From: Hyphomicrobiaceae bacterium
GTDB taxonomy: Bacteria; Pseudomonadota; Alphaproteobacteria; Rhizobiales; Hyphomicrobiaceae
DNA length: 64,000 bases
Assembly: GCA_025351355.1 (NCBI GenBank)
Contig: JANXWC010000148.1
Location: 1 to 64,000, forward strand
Direction of reading: 5' to 3'
The notes beneath the pieces are model-generated. The model was not told the DNA's origin. It worked only from the letters and a program-made list of their open reading frames with translations, and searched no databases. A program made the position numbers and the translations under genes. How positions within the stretch are numbered: position 1 is the stretch's first letter; the number at the start of each line of letters is the position of its first letter. Of the stretch, positions 53,078-63,470 are shown one piece after another.

Positions 53078-53225
53078 TCGTCATGGCCGCGCAGGCGGCC
53101 ACCAAAGCAACCCAACTACATGCCAACACCGCCAGCTTCGTGTTTTGCAATTGTTTGAATGTGATGCACGAGGATATGTGCTCACGATAGACTTGCTTGG
53201 ATGGCCGCCTGCGCGGCCATGACGA
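53078..53225. repeat. 148-bp inverted repeat with 24-bp perfect arms between rbfA and truB
   Basis: The arm TCGTCATGGCCGCGCAGG.. at 53078-53101 is exactly mirrored at 53202-53225. Each arm is itself a hairpin (GGCCGC gcag GCGGCC). The 100 bases between arms are AT-richer and not coding. A related single copy is at 7945-7973. The right arm lies just upstream of truB and could affect its translation or mRNA stability. Confidence 0.8.
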
Positions 53226-53281
53226 ACAATGAAGCATCGGTGCGGCTTGATCATGTAGACACCGTGCAAGTCATACAAAAC

Positions 53282-54199
53282 ATGCGTCGTAAAAAAGGAA
53301 ATGCGGTCAACGGTTGGCTGATACTGGACAAGCCCATCGGCATGACCTCGACGCAGGCGGTGGGGGCCGTGCGCCGCGCTTACAACGCGCAGAAGGCGGG
53401 CCATGCCGGCACGCTCGACCCGCTGGCGACCGGCATTCTGCCCATCGCGCTCGGTGAAGCCACCAAGACGGTGCCGTTCGCCGTCGATGGCGAGAAGGTC
53501 TATCGCTTTGCCGTTCGCTGGGGCGTGGAAACCACCACCGACGATACCGAGGGTGCGATTGCTGCAAGCAGCGAAATGCGGCCGCAGCGCTCGGCGATCG
53601 AAGCCTTGCTGCCGTCGTTCACCGGCGAAATCATGCAGGTGCCGCCGCAGTTTTCAGCGATCAAGGTAGACGGTGCGCGCGCCTACGATCTGGCGCGCGA
53701 CGGCGAGACGGTCGATCTACAAGCGCGACCGGTGACAATTGATAAGCTTTGGATCGATGCCATGCCCGACGCGGACACCACAGTGTTCGTTGCCGAATGC
53801 GGACGCGGCACGTACGTACGTTCCATCGCTCGCGACATGGGCCGGGCGCTCGGTTGTTACGGTCACGTCGTCGAACTCCGGCGGACGCGGGTCGCGGGAT
53901 TTGACGAGGCGGTTGCTGTGTCACTCGATCGCTTGCGCGCCGATGCCGAACACGAAGATCCCACAGCCGTGATGAGCCACCTGCTGCCGATTGAATCAGC
54001 CCTCGACGCCATCATCGGCTTGCCGGTCAGCTCGGACGATGCCGCGCGCCTGCACCGCGGCCAATCCGTGCTGATCCGTGGTCGCGATGCACCAGTCATG
54101 GCCGGCGAGGCGTATGCCATCTGCAAGGGTCACCTGATCGCCCTCGGTGCCATCGAAAAGGGTGAGTTTCATCCCAACCGCGTCTTCAATCTGCAGTGA
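53282..54199 (+). CDS. truB: tRNA pseudouridine-55 synthase
   Basis: 305 residues. NGWLILDKPIGMTSTQAV, KAGHAGTLDPLATGILPIALGEATK with the catalytic Asp, YRFAVRWGVETTTDDTEG and ECGRGTYVRSIARDMG are diagnostic. ATG 53282 gives MRRKKGNAVNGW, matching usual TruB starts; upstream ATGs such as 53219 fall in the inverted repeat. The rpsO-pnp genes that often follow truB are not present here. Confidence 0.95.
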   Translation: MRRKKGNAVNGWLILDKPIGMTSTQAVGAVRRAYNAQKAGHAGTLDPLATGILPIALGEATKTVPFAVDGEKVYRFAVRWGVETTTDDTEGAIAASSEMRPQRSAIEALLPSFTGEIMQVPPQFSAIKVDGARAYDLARDGETVDLQARPVTIDKLWIDAMPDADTTVFVAECGRGTYVRSIARDMGRALGCYGHVVELRRTRVAGFDEAVAVSLDRLRADAEHEDPTAVMSHLLPIESALDAIIGLPVSSDDAARLHRGQSVLIRGRDAPVMAGEAYAICKGHLIALGAIEKGEFHPNRVFNLQ

Positions 54200-54295
54200 A
54201 GGCCAGCTCTGCGCAGGGCGTTTTGCAATTGACTAGGGCGCGTACGCTGCGATCATGCCGCATCCGATCATCCCTATTGGAGCTGAGACTGCATC

Positions 54296-54622
54296 ATGAT
54301 CTACGAACTCCGCCTCTACGATTGCTGCCCCAATCGGTTACCTGCGCTGCTGAAACGATTTGAAACGATCACACTGCCGCTCTGGCAGAAACACGGCATC
54401 AAGCAGGCTGGGTTCTGGACAACGTTGATTGGTCCCTCAAGCTATCGGCTGACGTACATGGTCGCTTGGGAAAGCCTGGCTGAGCGCGAGAAGAAGTGGA
54501 CGGCGTTCCAGACCGATCCCGATTGGATTGCCAAGCGTGCGGCGACAGAAGCCGAGGGCGCGATCGTCTCCAACATCGAAAGCCAGCTGCTGATGCCGAC
54601 GACATTTTCCTCAGTCAAGTAA
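54296..54622 (+). CDS. NIPSNAP-family protein
   Basis: 108 residues forming one ferredoxin-like alpha/beta domain: MIYELRLYDCCPNRLPALLKRFETITLPLWQKHG, then GPSSYRLTYMVAWESLAEREKKWTAFQTDPDW and IESQLLMPTTFSSVK. These match the NIPSNAP domain, which is widespread and of unsettled function. It stands alone after truB. Confidence 0.9.
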   Translation: MIYELRLYDCCPNRLPALLKRFETITLPLWQKHGIKQAGFWTTLIGPSSYRLTYMVAWESLAEREKKWTAFQTDPDWIAKRAATEAEGAIVSNIESQLLMPTTFSSVK

Positions 54623-54658
54623 CATCGACCATCGCTAATTGCACAGATTCCAGATGTA

Positions 54659-54764
54659 ATACCAGCGGTCATTATTCTTGACCGACGGTATGCGCGCGCG
54701 GGGTTGGTGGGGCGCGCAAACAAAGAACCTGATACCGACGGTCATTCTTTTTGACCGTCGGTAT
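54659..54764. repeat. 106-bp double-hairpin repeat, copy B
   Basis: Same orientation and structure as copy A at 30939-31050, with two single-base differences and a 6-base deletion (GGCCGC) in the GC-rich spacer. The perfect 13-bp hairpin is at 54732-54764. It lies between the NIPSNAP gene and the phosphodiesterase gene, close to the NIPSNAP 3' end. Confidence 0.85.
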
Positions 54765-54834
54765 AAAACCCGCGTCGAAGGTACGGCGCGGGTTCGCTGC
54801 ATGGACTGCACCCCGCAATTCCCTTGGATTTTTG

Positions 54835-55587
54835 ATGACTTTCGATCGTGCAACTTTCGTTCGCCCCATTGCCCATCGCGGCCTGCACGGCGGCAAAACG
54901 GCGAACGTGGAAAACACAGCCCCCGCATTTGCCGCTGGTCTCGCGAGGGGCTACGGCGTGGAATGCGATCTGCAGCCCGCGTCAGACGGGACGCCGATGG
55001 TGTTTCACGATTTCACGTTGGAGCGTCTGATCGAGGCGAAGGGGCGCATCGACCGCCGCACACCCGCCGAACTTGCAACTCTAGCTTATCGCGACCGCAC
55101 CGAACGCATCTTGTCGTTCGCCGATTTTCTCGATCTGGCCGATGGCCGCGGGCCGCTACTCGTCGAAATTAAAAGCGAGTGGAACCCACCGCGCGCCGAT
55201 TTCCTCGGCCAGATCGTCAAGCAGGCCAAGCGCTACAAAGGCCCGCTGGCGCTGATGTCGTTTGACCCGGATGTCATGGCTGTGATCGCCGAGCTAGCGC
55301 CGAAAATTCCGCGCGGCATCGTGTCGGGGGTGTACGAGGGGGCGGGTTGGGACATGGAGAAACTGGGTGCCAAGCGGGCCGAGCGGCTGACACATTTGCT
55401 CGAATCGCGAAAGGCGCAACCATCGTTCTACGCTTATCAAGTCAAGGCGCTGCCGACGCCGGTGACGCGCTACGTGCGCGAGGTGCAGGGCTTGCCGCTG
55501 TTCACATGGACGGTGCGCACAGCAACTGATCGGAAGATTGCGGCACTCCACGCGGATGCGCCAATTTTTGAAGGCTTCGACGCGTGA
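54835..55587 (+). CDS. glycerophosphodiester phosphodiesterase
   Basis: 250 residues from ATG 54835; the open frame before it runs into the repeat. The GDPD signature is complete: AHRGLHGG, VENTAPAFAAGL, ECDLQPASDGTPMVFHD, then LVEIKSEW and FTWTVRT. It hydrolyses glycerophosphodiesters to glycerol-3-phosphate and an alcohol. No signal peptide is seen, so a cytoplasmic form is likely. Confidence 0.93.
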   Translation: MTFDRATFVRPIAHRGLHGGKTANVENTAPAFAAGLARGYGVECDLQPASDGTPMVFHDFTLERLIEAKGRIDRRTPAELATLAYRDRTERILSFADFLDLADGRGPLLVEIKSEWNPPRADFLGQIVKQAKRYKGPLALMSFDPDVMAVIAELAPKIPRGIVSGVYEGAGWDMEKLGAKRAERLTHLLESRKAQPSFYAYQVKALPTPVTRYVREVQGLPLFTWTVRTATDRKIAALHADAPIFEGFDA

Positions 55588-55614
55588 TGGCGGCGGCCGA
55601 GATATAGTCGACCG

Positions 55615-56604
55615 TTATCCGCCGCGTTCTTCCTCGACGAGATAATTGACGTTGACCCAACCGGTGATGCCGCGATGGGTTACAGGACACCAATCTTGCT
55701 GGCAGCGGCCGGTCAGCAGCACGCCCTGACTGCGCGGCGCGAGCGCACCCACTGCAGGCGTCTCCGCCGAAGGCCCTTGGCGCATATGCAGCACGTCGTC
55801 AGGGTGCACGCCGGCGACCATGAAGGAGACATTGCGGCCCGGTGGCGGCTGCAACGGTGCCTGTGCGGCAATCGGCTGCTCCGACGGTTTGATTTCGGGC
55901 GCAGTCCGTTTCGGCTCCACTGCCGACTTGGTGCCGGGCACGACCGCCGCAAGTGCGATCCTGGCAGGTGGCGGCCCGGCAGGCTTTGCCGCTGCGAGCA
56001 CTTGTGCATTGAGCTTCGGATCAGGCTTGGCGACCGGGGCTTGTTTTGGCGTGACTGCTTGCGGCTTCGGCGTTGGCGGCGCGGTCACCTTGGGTGAGAC
56101 CACGACCGGTACATCCACCCCACTCGCATCAACACGAGCAATTTCCAAGGGCGGTTCCACGGGCAATGCAGCGACTTGCCGCGACGGTGGACTGCCCAGT
56201 GCGTAGGGCGCCGGTTCGATCGGAGCAGCAGCGATCAGCGTTGCAGTGCCAGTCTTGCCGTCGTCGCGGCTCCAGAACAATCGCTCGCCATCACGTCTGA
56301 GGCGAAGGCATTGTACCTCAGCATCAAACCACTTGAACCACTTGTGACACAGCTTGTCGTCCGCCACCCACCAGCGCCCGCGATCGGTCGCCGAGCCGAG
56401 AAAAAATGCCATTCCCCCAGCCTCGCCGGAGATCAAGCCATTCGCGCCGTACTTGACCGGCAGCTTGGTGCCGAGCGGCGTATCGAGAATGATTGACGCG
56501 CCGGTAAATGTTTCACTGATGCTTTTGCCAGTGATCGGCGCCGGCTCCGCGAACGCAGCACCGGTAGCGCAGAGAACACCAAGCAGGCCAACACGGTGAT
56601 ACAT
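55615..56604 (-). CDS. exported protein with C-terminal bacterial SH3 domain
   Basis: 329 residues. A signal peptide (MYHRVGLLGVLCATGAAFA) leads to a small N-terminal domain with WWVADDKLCHKWFKWFDAEVQCLRL, which resembles periplasmic proteins reporting substrate binding through Cys/Trp. A long Pro/Ala/Lys-rich linker (about 130-240) follows. The SH3_3 domain is VAGVHPDDVLHMRQGPSAETPAVGALAP and ends CPVTHRGITGWVNVNYL. It probably binds peptidoglycan. It is convergent with the phosphodiesterase gene. Confidence 0.82.
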   Translation of the reverse strand: MYHRVGLLGVLCATGAAFAEPAPITGKSISETFTGASIILDTPLGTKLPVKYGANGLISGEAGGMAFFLGSATDRGRWWVADDKLCHKWFKWFDAEVQCLRLRRDGERLFWSRDDGKTGTATLIAAAPIEPAPYALGSPPSRQVAALPVEPPLEIARVDASGVDVPVVVSPKVTAPPTPKPQAVTPKQAPVAKPDPKLNAQVLAAAKPAGPPPARIALAAVVPGTKSAVEPKRTAPEIKPSEQPIAAQAPLQPPPGRNVSFMVAGVHPDDVLHMRQGPSAETPAVGALAPRSQGVLLTGRCQQDWCPVTHRGITGWVNVNYLVEEERGG

Positions 56605-56803
56605 GCCGTAACCATCTGAAAACACTGCAGTGACGTCATCTGCACGGGGAAACGGGCACGAGCCCACCGACGCAAATTCGACCGAACAAGCAGACGGCAA
56701 GCCCCCGCCCCGTCCTCAAGCCTGCACTATCTCCGACAAGAGTATGGCGACAAAACGGAAGCACCGGAACGGTTTACTCAGTTTCCTCGGTGCCGTGCAA
56801 CGT

Positions 56804-57784
56804 TCAGAACTTGTAGAGATCCTCGGGATTTTCGACGAGGATCTTAGCGCGTGTCTCGGAATTCGGCGCCCACACCGCCAGCTGGTTCATCAGCAGACCG
56901 TCGTCCAGCTGAAACAGCGGCGTCACTTCGGAAACGGGGCGCTCTTTAGGCGGCGCGGAATTCGGATGCGGCCAGTCCGTGCCCCACACGATGCGTTCGT
57001 CGTTGGCCGCGATCAGGGCTTTCGCCAACGGCGCGATGTCGGCGTAAGTCGGCGCGTTCGACGACGAACGATAGGCACCGGATATTTTGACATAAGCCTT
57101 GCCGGAACGCACGAGTTGCAGCAGATCGGCAAAACCTGGTTGGTCAACGCCAAGCTCGGCGCGCGCGCCCCCGAAATGGTCTAACACGACCGGCACCGGC
57201 GACGCCAGCACGAGATCCTTGAGGTTCGAGATGGTTGCGAGATTGGTATAGATTTGGATGTGCCATCCGAGTGGTCGCACGCGCTTGACTGCCGCCTCGA
57301 AACGCGCGCGCCCAATCGCCGGATCATTGTTATTACCGCCGGTATTGAGATTGAGCCGGATGCCGACAATCCCCGCGTCCTGCATCCCTTCTAGTTCGCA
57401 CGGCGCCGTGCGGTTATCGATCACTGCAACGCCGCGTGCATTGCGGCCGCGTGCCTTCATGCCGGCCAGCGTGGCGGAATTGTCCGGGCCATAAACGCTC
57501 GGCGTCACGATCACGACACGCTTGAGACGGAGTCGCTCGTGCACGGCGGCCATTTCGCGTGGCGTCGCCAGCTCAGGCGTGTAGGTGCGCCCTTCAAACC
57601 AGGGAAACTTCGCCGGGTCCATATGGATGTGTGTGTGACAGTCGGTGGCGTTGGCCGGCACCTTGAAGGCCACCGGTGTTCCCGGTTGCGCAGCCATCGC
57701 GCTGGCAGGCTTCGCACGACCGGCAACCGTCAGAGCCAATCCACCGGCCAATCCTTGGACCAAAGCCGCACGACGCGTCAGCAT
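56804..57784 (-). CDS. Tat-exported amidohydrolase-family metal hydrolase
   Basis: 326 residues from ATG 57784 (GGGG ahead). The N-terminus TRRAALVQGLAGGLALTVAG has a twin-arginine motif. The TIM-barrel metal sites are DCHTHIHMDP, LDHFGG and WGTDWPHP, a layout close to 2-pyrone-4,6-dicarboxylate lactonase. The substrate is unknown; a lactone or amide from aromatic breakdown is a guess. It stands alone on the minus strand. Confidence 0.85.
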   Translation of the reverse strand: MLTRRAALVQGLAGGLALTVAGRAKPASAMAAQPGTPVAFKVPANATDCHTHIHMDPAKFPWFEGRTYTPELATPREMAAVHERLRLKRVVIVTPSVYGPDNSATLAGMKARGRNARGVAVIDNRTAPCELEGMQDAGIVGIRLNLNTGGNNNDPAIGRARFEAAVKRVRPLGWHIQIYTNLATISNLKDLVLASPVPVVLDHFGGARAELGVDQPGFADLLQLVRSGKAYVKISGAYRSSSNAPTYADIAPLAKALIAANDERIVWGTDWPHPNSAPPKERPVSEVTPLFQLDDGLLMNQLAVWAPNSETRAKILVENPEDLYKF

Positions 57785-57986
57785 GCACATCCCCTACGCA
57801 ACAACGACCCTACGCAACGAAACTTACAGGCCCGCCGAAGCGGACCCACGTCCACAATAGCAAAGGCCATGCCGGAGGATCGACACGGCTCAAGCGAGGT
57901 TGGAGGATAGTTAAGTGCAGCCACTTGCCGAGCGGCCAAATATCAATTCCAAGCGCCGCGTTGCCTTGCAGCAACAGATGCAGCGG

Positions 57987-59267
57987 TTACCGGATAAGTT
58001 CCGTCTGCGCCTTCGCCGTGTCGCCGCCGAACCGCTTGGCAATGTAGCCCTCAACAATATCCTTGAACTCGGCGGCGATGTTGGCGCCGCGCAGGGTCAT
58101 GGCCTTTTTGCCATCAATGAACACCGGCGCCGCCGGTTGCTCGCCGGTGCCTGGCAGTGAAATGCCGATGTCGGCGTGCTTGCTCTCGCCGGGACCGTTG
58201 ACGATGCAGCCCATGACGGCAAACGTCAGCGCCTCCACGCCGGGATAGCTTTGCTTCCACTCCGGCATGCGGTCCCGGATCATGAACTGCACGTCGCGCG
58301 CCAATTCCTGGAACACCGTCGACGTCGTCCGCCCGCATCCCGGACACGCCGCCACGATCGGCATGAACGCTCGCAGGCCCATGGTTTGCAGTATCTCCTG
58401 TGCCACCTTCACTTCCGTCGTGCGGTCGCCACCCGGCTCCGGCGTCAGCGATACGCGAATGGTGTCGCCGATGCCGGATTGCAGCAGGATGCCCATGCCC
58501 GCCGTCGACGCGACGATACCCTTCGAGCCCATGCCAGCTTCGGTGAGACCCAGATGTAGCGCGTAGGTACAGCGCGCGGCCAGCAATGTGTAGACAGCGA
58601 TCAAATCCTGCACCGCCGACACCTTGGCCGAAATGATGATGCGGTCGGCACCCAGCCCAAGGCTCTCGGCATGGACAGCCGACAGTAGCGCCGACTGCAC
58701 GATCGCTTCGTGCATCACCGCGCGGGCGGTTTTCGGCGCCGCCTGCGTGGCGTTCTCATCCATCAGGTGTGTCAGCAGCTCCTGGTCGAGCGAACCCCAG
58801 TTGACGCCGATGCGCACGGGCTTCTCGTATTTCAACGCCTGCTCGATGATAGCGCCAAACTGCCGGTCTTTCTTCGCCTTGAAGCCGACATTGCCGGGAT
58901 TGATGCGATACTTGGCGAGCGCCTTGGCGCAGGCCGGATTGTCAGCCAGCAAGGTGTGGCCGTTGTAGTGGAAGTCGCCGACGATCGGCACGCTGACACC
59001 GCGTTTCAGCAGCTTTTCGTGAATGTGCGGCACGGCCTTGGCGGCCTCATCGCGATCCACCGTGATACGCACCAGTTCCGATCCCGCCCGCGCCAGTTGC
59101 GCGATCTGCGTCACGGTCCCATCGATGTCGGCGGTGTCGGTATTGGTCATCGACTGCACGACGATGGGGGCGTTGCCGCCGACGACGATCGGCGCGGCTC
59201 CACCGACAGCGATGCCACCGACTTTGACCGGCACGGAATGGCGACGCTGCGGATGTGAGACTGTCAT
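57987..59267 (-). CDS. ispG: 4-hydroxy-3-methylbut-2-enyl diphosphate synthase (flavodoxin)
   Basis: 426 residues. It catalyses the penultimate step of the MEP isoprenoid pathway. [15 protein letters not shown], the HYNGHTLL and [12 protein letters not shown] blocks, and the 4Fe-4S cysteines in CPGCGRTT and [23 protein letters not shown] are clear. Its product feeds quinone and hopanoid synthesis, which suits the nearby ubiE gene. Confidence 0.97.
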   Translation of the reverse strand: MTVSHPQRRHSVPVKVGGIAVGGAAPIVVGGNAPIVVQSMTNTDTADIDGTVTQIAQLARAGSELVRITVDRDEAAKAVPHIHEKLLKRGVSVPIVGDFHYNGHTLLADNPACAKALAKYRINPGNVGFKAKKDRQFGAIIEQALKYEKPVRIGVNWGSLDQELLTHLMDENATQAAPKTARAVMHEAIVQSALLSAVHAESLGLGADRIIISAKVSAVQDLIAVYTLLAARCTYALHLGLTEAGMGSKGIVASTAGMGILLQSGIGDTIRVSLTPEPGGDRTTEVKVAQEILQTMGLRAFMPIVAACPGCGRTTSTVFQELARDVQFMIRDRMPEWKQSYPGVEALTFAVMGCIVNGPGESKHADIGISLPGTGEQPAAPVFIDGKKAMTLRGANIAAEFKDIVEGYIAKRFGGDTAKAQTELIR

Positions 59268-59378
59268 TGAAATAATCTACCTGAGTTGAGACTGATTTCC
59301 GAGACCGATTGACGCTCGAAGAATGGTAAAGCGGTTGCCCCATAAATTGCACGACACAACATAAATCTCACCGCGGCA

Positions 59379-60053
59379 TCAGATGATTTCTTCAGGTTGC
59401 CGACCCGCTCGCGCGCGATAGGTCGGCAGCGACCACTGCAGCGCGATGGCCAGACCGCGCATCGTGAATGCGCTGCCCCCTCCCAAGATAGCAGCGGTAA
59501 GCCTGGGCAATCCGAATCCCGACGCAGCACTGTATACGACTGCACCCATCAACGCCGCGGTGACATAGATCTCGCGTTTCAGAATGACCGATGGTTCATG
59601 ACCGAGCAAATCGCGAATGATGCCACCGACGGTAGCCGTGATGACGCCCATGACCACGGCGACGACCGGGCCGACGCCGGCGTCGAGCCCCTTGGCAGTA
59701 CCGGCGACCGTGACGAGGGCCAAGCCGACCGCATCAAGCCACAGAATCAGCCGATAGCGTGACCCGATCAGATGCGCCGTGAAATACACAGCGATCGACG
59801 CCAACACACAGACTATGAGTGGCGTTGCTTCGACCACCCAGAATACCGGCACGCCCAGCAACAGATCGCGTACCGTGCCGCCGCCGACGCCCGTGACCAC
59901 ACCGAGCCACATGAATGCGACGATATCCATTTGCTTGCGCGACGCAACGAGTGCGCCAGTCACGGCGAAGACGGCGGCGGCAGCAAGGTCCAGCGCGATC
60001 AGCAGCGAACTCAGCAGATCGAATGAAACGCCGAGAAATTTTAGTGCAGACAT
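59379..60053 (-). CDS. TRIC-type (UPF0126) cation channel protein
   Basis: 224 residues, about seven helices with an internal duplication: GVVTGVGGGTVRDLLLGVPVFW and GVITATVGGIIRDLLGHEPS. These matching GGG-RDLL loops define the UPF0126/TRIC family, whose bacterial members are trimeric cation channels, probably for K+. The gene lies between ispG and ubiE on the same strand. Confidence 0.9.
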   Translation of the reverse strand: MSALKFLGVSFDLLSSLLIALDLAAAAVFAVTGALVASRKQMDIVAFMWLGVVTGVGGGTVRDLLLGVPVFWVVEATPLIVCVLASIAVYFTAHLIGSRYRLILWLDAVGLALVTVAGTAKGLDAGVGPVVAVVMGVITATVGGIIRDLLGHEPSVILKREIYVTAALMGAVVYSAASGFGLPRLTAAILGGGSAFTMRGLAIALQWSLPTYRARAGRQPEEII

Positions 60054-60117
60054 GCGGGGGTCGAGCTCATCAATTTATGCCGGAGCTTGAAGGCGCCCCA
60101 GCGCGAATGCGCTGCAC

Positions 60118-60903
60118 TCACAGCTTCCAGGCGGAATGCATCGCCGCGACACCACCGGTCAAATTGCGATAGGTGACGCGATCGAAGCCGGCAGCGCGGA
60201 TCAGGCCGGAGAAGGCTTCCTGTTTCGGAAACCGCCGGATGCTCTCGACGAGATACTGATAACTCGCCCGATCGCCCGCCGCCCACTGTCCCAGCACCGG
60301 GATAATGTTGAACGAATGAAAATCATAGAGTTTGTCGAGCACGGGCATGGTGACCTCGGAAAACTCCAGGCAAAGGAAGCGCCCGCCGACCTTCAACACC
60401 CGATGCGCTTCCGATAGTGCGCGGTCGAGATGCGTCACGTTGCGTATGCCGAAGGCGATGGTGTAGGCGTCGAAACTGCTATCGGGATAGGGCAACGTCT
60501 CCGCGTTGCCCTCGGTCAAAGTGATGCGATGCGACAATCCGGCAGCGTCCACCCGCCGTTGTCCCACCGCCAGCATTTCCGGACTGATGTCGCACAGATC
60601 GATCACGGTAGTCGCCGCAGCGCTCGCCGCAACCCGCAACGCGATGTCGCCGGTACCGCCCGCCACATCCAGCAGACGATAGGGACGATCGCTTTTGGGT
60701 GGCGCCAACCAGGACACAAAATCCTGCTTCCACAATCGGTGCAGGCCGCCCGACATGAGATCGTTCATCAGGTCGTAGCGCTCCGCCACCGACGCGAACA
60801 CGCCGTTGACTCGCGCCTGACGCTCTTCTGGACGGACGCTCTCGAAGCCGAACGTCTCTGACGTGTCGGTTGCGTTGTCTGCGGCTGCTGAAGCGTGTGT
60901 CAT
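60118..60903 (-). CDS. ubiE: demethylmenaquinone/2-methoxy-6-polyprenyl-benzoquinol C-methyltransferase
   Basis: 261 residues. [42 protein letters not shown] (SAM motif), [41 protein letters not shown] and [12 protein letters not shown] are diagnostic of UbiE, the quinone C-methyltransferase. ATG 60903 is chosen over a longer frame that lacks conserved sequence. Confidence 0.96.
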   Translation of the reverse strand: MTHASAAADNATDTSETFGFESVRPEERQARVNGVFASVAERYDLMNDLMSGGLHRLWKQDFVSWLAPPKSDRPYRLLDVAGGTGDIALRVAASAAATTVIDLCDISPEMLAVGQRRVDAAGLSHRITLTEGNAETLPYPDSSFDAYTIAFGIRNVTHLDRALSEAHRVLKVGGRFLCLEFSEVTMPVLDKLYDFHSFNIIPVLGQWAAGDRASYQYLVESIRRFPKQEAFSGLIRAAGFDRVTYRNLTGGVAAMHSAWKL

Positions 60904-60990
60904 TCCGACCCTATAGCGTACCAGCCCTGTCGACAGAATAGGACGAAGTGCGCCGTCGCGAACACACCGCGAACAAAAGTGCAAAAATCC

Positions 60991-62553
60991 TCAACCCTCG
61001 AACACACCGACGTAGGTCTGCCGCAATTCGCGCTTCAGCAGTTTGCCACTCGGGTTTTTCGGTAGTGCATCGGTAAAAACTACGGCTTTCGGAGCCTTGA
61101 AGCCGGCCAGATGTTGCCCGCAGTGGGCCATCACAGTTTCCGCCGTCAGCATGTCGCCCGGCTTTGCCACGACGACCGCCACGATACCCTCCACCCAGCG
61201 CGGGTGCGGCACGCCGATCACCGCGACTTCCGACACCTGCGGCAGGCGATAGATCATCTCTTCAACTTCGCGGCTGGCGACATTTTCGCCGCCCGTTTTG
61301 ATCATATCTTTTTTGCGATCGACGACGGTTATGTAGCCTTCGTCGTCTATCGTGGCCAGATCGCCGGAGTGGAACCAGCCGCCCTCGAAGGCGGCCTTGC
61401 TGCGCTCGTCGTCGTGGAAATAGCCGAGCATCAGATGCGGCGAGCGATGCACGATTTCGCCGATCTCACCGGGCGCCACATCGGCCATGGCGTCATTGAC
61501 GACGCGCGTCTCCACGTTGAGCACGGCGCGACCGCACGAACCCGGTTTGCGCAATTGGTCCTCGGGCCCCAGCATCGTTGCGAGCGGCGCGATCTCTGTC
61601 TGCCCATACAGGTTCCACAATTTGACGTTCGGCAGCCGCCGCGCCATTTCGCGCAACACTTCCACCGGCATGATGGACGCGCCGTAGTAACCCTTGATCA
61701 GCCGGCTGAGATCCGTTGTGTCGAACTGTGACGAGCGCAACAGCGATATCCACACCGTCGGCGGCGCGAAAAACGACGTGATGTGATAGCGCGCGAGCAA
61801 CGTCAGCAGATTGTCGGGCGTGGGCTTGGCGGTAATAACATTGGTGCTGCCGACGTAGATCGCCGGGCCTAAAAACACATCGAGCTGCGCACAATGATAG
61901 AGCGGCAACGCATGCAGCGCGAGATCGTCGCCGGCGATCGCGGCATCCGCGACGCAACTGACGTACTGCCAGATCACGGCGTCGTGCGTCAGCATAGCGC
62001 CCTTCGGCATCGATTCGGTGCCGCTGGTGTAGACGATCTGCAGCAGGTCATGGCCGTGCAGATCAACCTCCGGCATGGGCGCACTGGAAGCCGTCAGCAC
62101 GTCAAACGGGATCATGCCTGCGGCCGGCGTGGTCGCGTCTTCCGACGGCAGCCAGATGTATTCCGTCACCTTGGTATCGAGCGCCGCGGATGCGCGCGCC
62201 AATTCGGCGAGGCCACTGTCGGTCGCCAGCATGGTCGCGCCCGCGTGCCGCAGGATATACGCCACCTCCTCGGGCTTCAGCATGAAGTTGATCGGCACCA
62301 TGACCGCGCCCATCCGCGCCAGCGCGAACCTGAGGGCGGCGAACCCGTGCGAGTTACGGGCGAGCACGGCGACACGACTGCCTTTGGCGATCCCCCGTTC
62401 CGCCAAACCAGCCGCGAGACGAGAACACACGCTGTCGAACTCAGCGTAGGACCAACTGTTATTGCCACAGATGATCGCAGTTTTAGCTGGATGCCGCTTG
62501 GCACTGCGATGCAGTAAATCGGCCAGTGTCTGACGGCGCAAGGCGGGATGCAT
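60991..62553 (-). CDS. medium/long-chain acyl-CoA synthetase-like AMP-binding ligase
   Basis: 520 residues. Motifs: YTSGTESMPKGAMLTH (A3), LYGQTEIAP (A5), GWFHSGDLATIDDEGYITVVDRKKDMI (A7/A8) and NPSGKLLKREL (A10). The A5 motif and the overall pattern resemble FadD13/FcsA-type fatty or aromatic acyl-CoA ligases rather than acetyl-CoA synthetase. The exact acid is unknown. It lies 87 bases upstream of ubiE on the same strand. Confidence 0.9.
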   Translation of the reverse strand: MHPALRRQTLADLLHRSAKRHPAKTAIICGNNSWSYAEFDSVCSRLAAGLAERGIAKGSRVAVLARNSHGFAALRFALARMGAVMVPINFMLKPEEVAYILRHAGATMLATDSGLAELARASAALDTKVTEYIWLPSEDATTPAAGMIPFDVLTASSAPMPEVDLHGHDLLQIVYTSGTESMPKGAMLTHDAVIWQYVSCVADAAIAGDDLALHALPLYHCAQLDVFLGPAIYVGSTNVITAKPTPDNLLTLLARYHITSFFAPPTVWISLLRSSQFDTTDLSRLIKGYYGASIMPVEVLREMARRLPNVKLWNLYGQTEIAPLATMLGPEDQLRKPGSCGRAVLNVETRVVNDAMADVAPGEIGEIVHRSPHLMLGYFHDDERSKAAFEGGWFHSGDLATIDDEGYITVVDRKKDMIKTGGENVASREVEEMIYRLPQVSEVAVIGVPHPRWVEGIVAVVVAKPGDMLTAETVMAHCGQHLAGFKAPKAVVFTDALPKNPSGKLLKRELRQTYVGVFEG

Positions 62554-62841
62554 GATCTTTCCTAATGCAATTATTTCAACGTCGCGTCGCTCAAGCCAGA
62601 TGTTAAGTCGTCGGATCGCTGGCGAAGTCAGGCGAGCGACACAACGCCCAAGTATTGGAACAAACGCCCCCGCTGTCTACCCACTGCTGAGCACATACCG
62701 CCCGTTCATAAACCTTAACATGTTGTGCTGTCGATCAATTCAGGCCGACGCGCAGGCACTGGCACGGAACATGCTCCACTTCGCTCTGAACTCGCGCCAT
62801 GGCCACTGCCGGCGCCACTTTTGGGATTAAGAGCAGTTCCG

Positions 62842-63465
62842 ATGCAGCAGCGCTCCAGCCATATTCTTTACAACTATTGGAACGAGGTTCGCGGCGACCG
62901 CTTCGCACCCCGCCGATTTGACATCGAGCCAGCGCAGCTTGGTCCCGTGCTTTCAGAAACCTTTATTCTCGAATGCGACAATAGCCAGAACGCCCAATTC
63001 CGGCTCGCCGGCACCCGGATTTGCGATAGTTTCGGACGCGAATTTCGTGGCAACAGTTTCCTCGATCTGTTCCAGCCGGGCGATCGCGACACGCTGATCG
63101 AACACCTCGGTACGCTGCGCGTGCAAGGTGCCGTCGTGGTGGCCGAAGCCGAAGCAATCGTCCCCGATCGGGGCAGCGTCCGCTTCGAGATCGTGGTGTT
63201 GCCGTTGGTCCATACCGGCACAAGCATCAATCGCATGCTCGGCGCGATCACGGCCATCGATCCACCGGTCTGGCTTGGCACCGAGCGCCTGCCCGCCCTC
63301 GATATTCTCCACTACGAGCTGATCTGGCCCGAGGGGCAGCCGCACGCCAACGTCGATTGCTTCCGCAATCCTCCGGCGCTGATCCCCGAGCTGGCCGATG
63401 CCCGTCTAGTGCGTGTAGACCGCCGTAGCTTCCGCGTTGTGCAAGGCGGACTGCACGACGAGTGA
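62842..63465 (+). CDS. PAS-domain protein (PF07310-like)
   Basis: 207 residues. LYNYWNEVRGDRFAPRRFDIEP, ECDNSQNAQFRLAGTRICDSFGREFRGNSFLDLF and VLPLVHTGTSINRMLGAIT match the small alphaproteobacterial PAS family PF07310, related to MmoS/PopZ-region regulators in Caulobacter (from memory). No output domain is present. ATG 62842 starts at the conserved core; the frame is open further upstream to 62725 without similarity. Confidence 0.85.
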   Translation: MQQRSSHILYNYWNEVRGDRFAPRRFDIEPAQLGPVLSETFILECDNSQNAQFRLAGTRICDSFGREFRGNSFLDLFQPGDRDTLIEHLGTLRVQGAVVVAEAEAIVPDRGSVRFEIVVLPLVHTGTSINRMLGAITAIDPPVWLGTERLPALDILHYELIWPEGQPHANVDCFRNPPALIPELADARLVRVDRRSFRVVQGGLHDE

Positions 63466-63470
63466 ACTGA

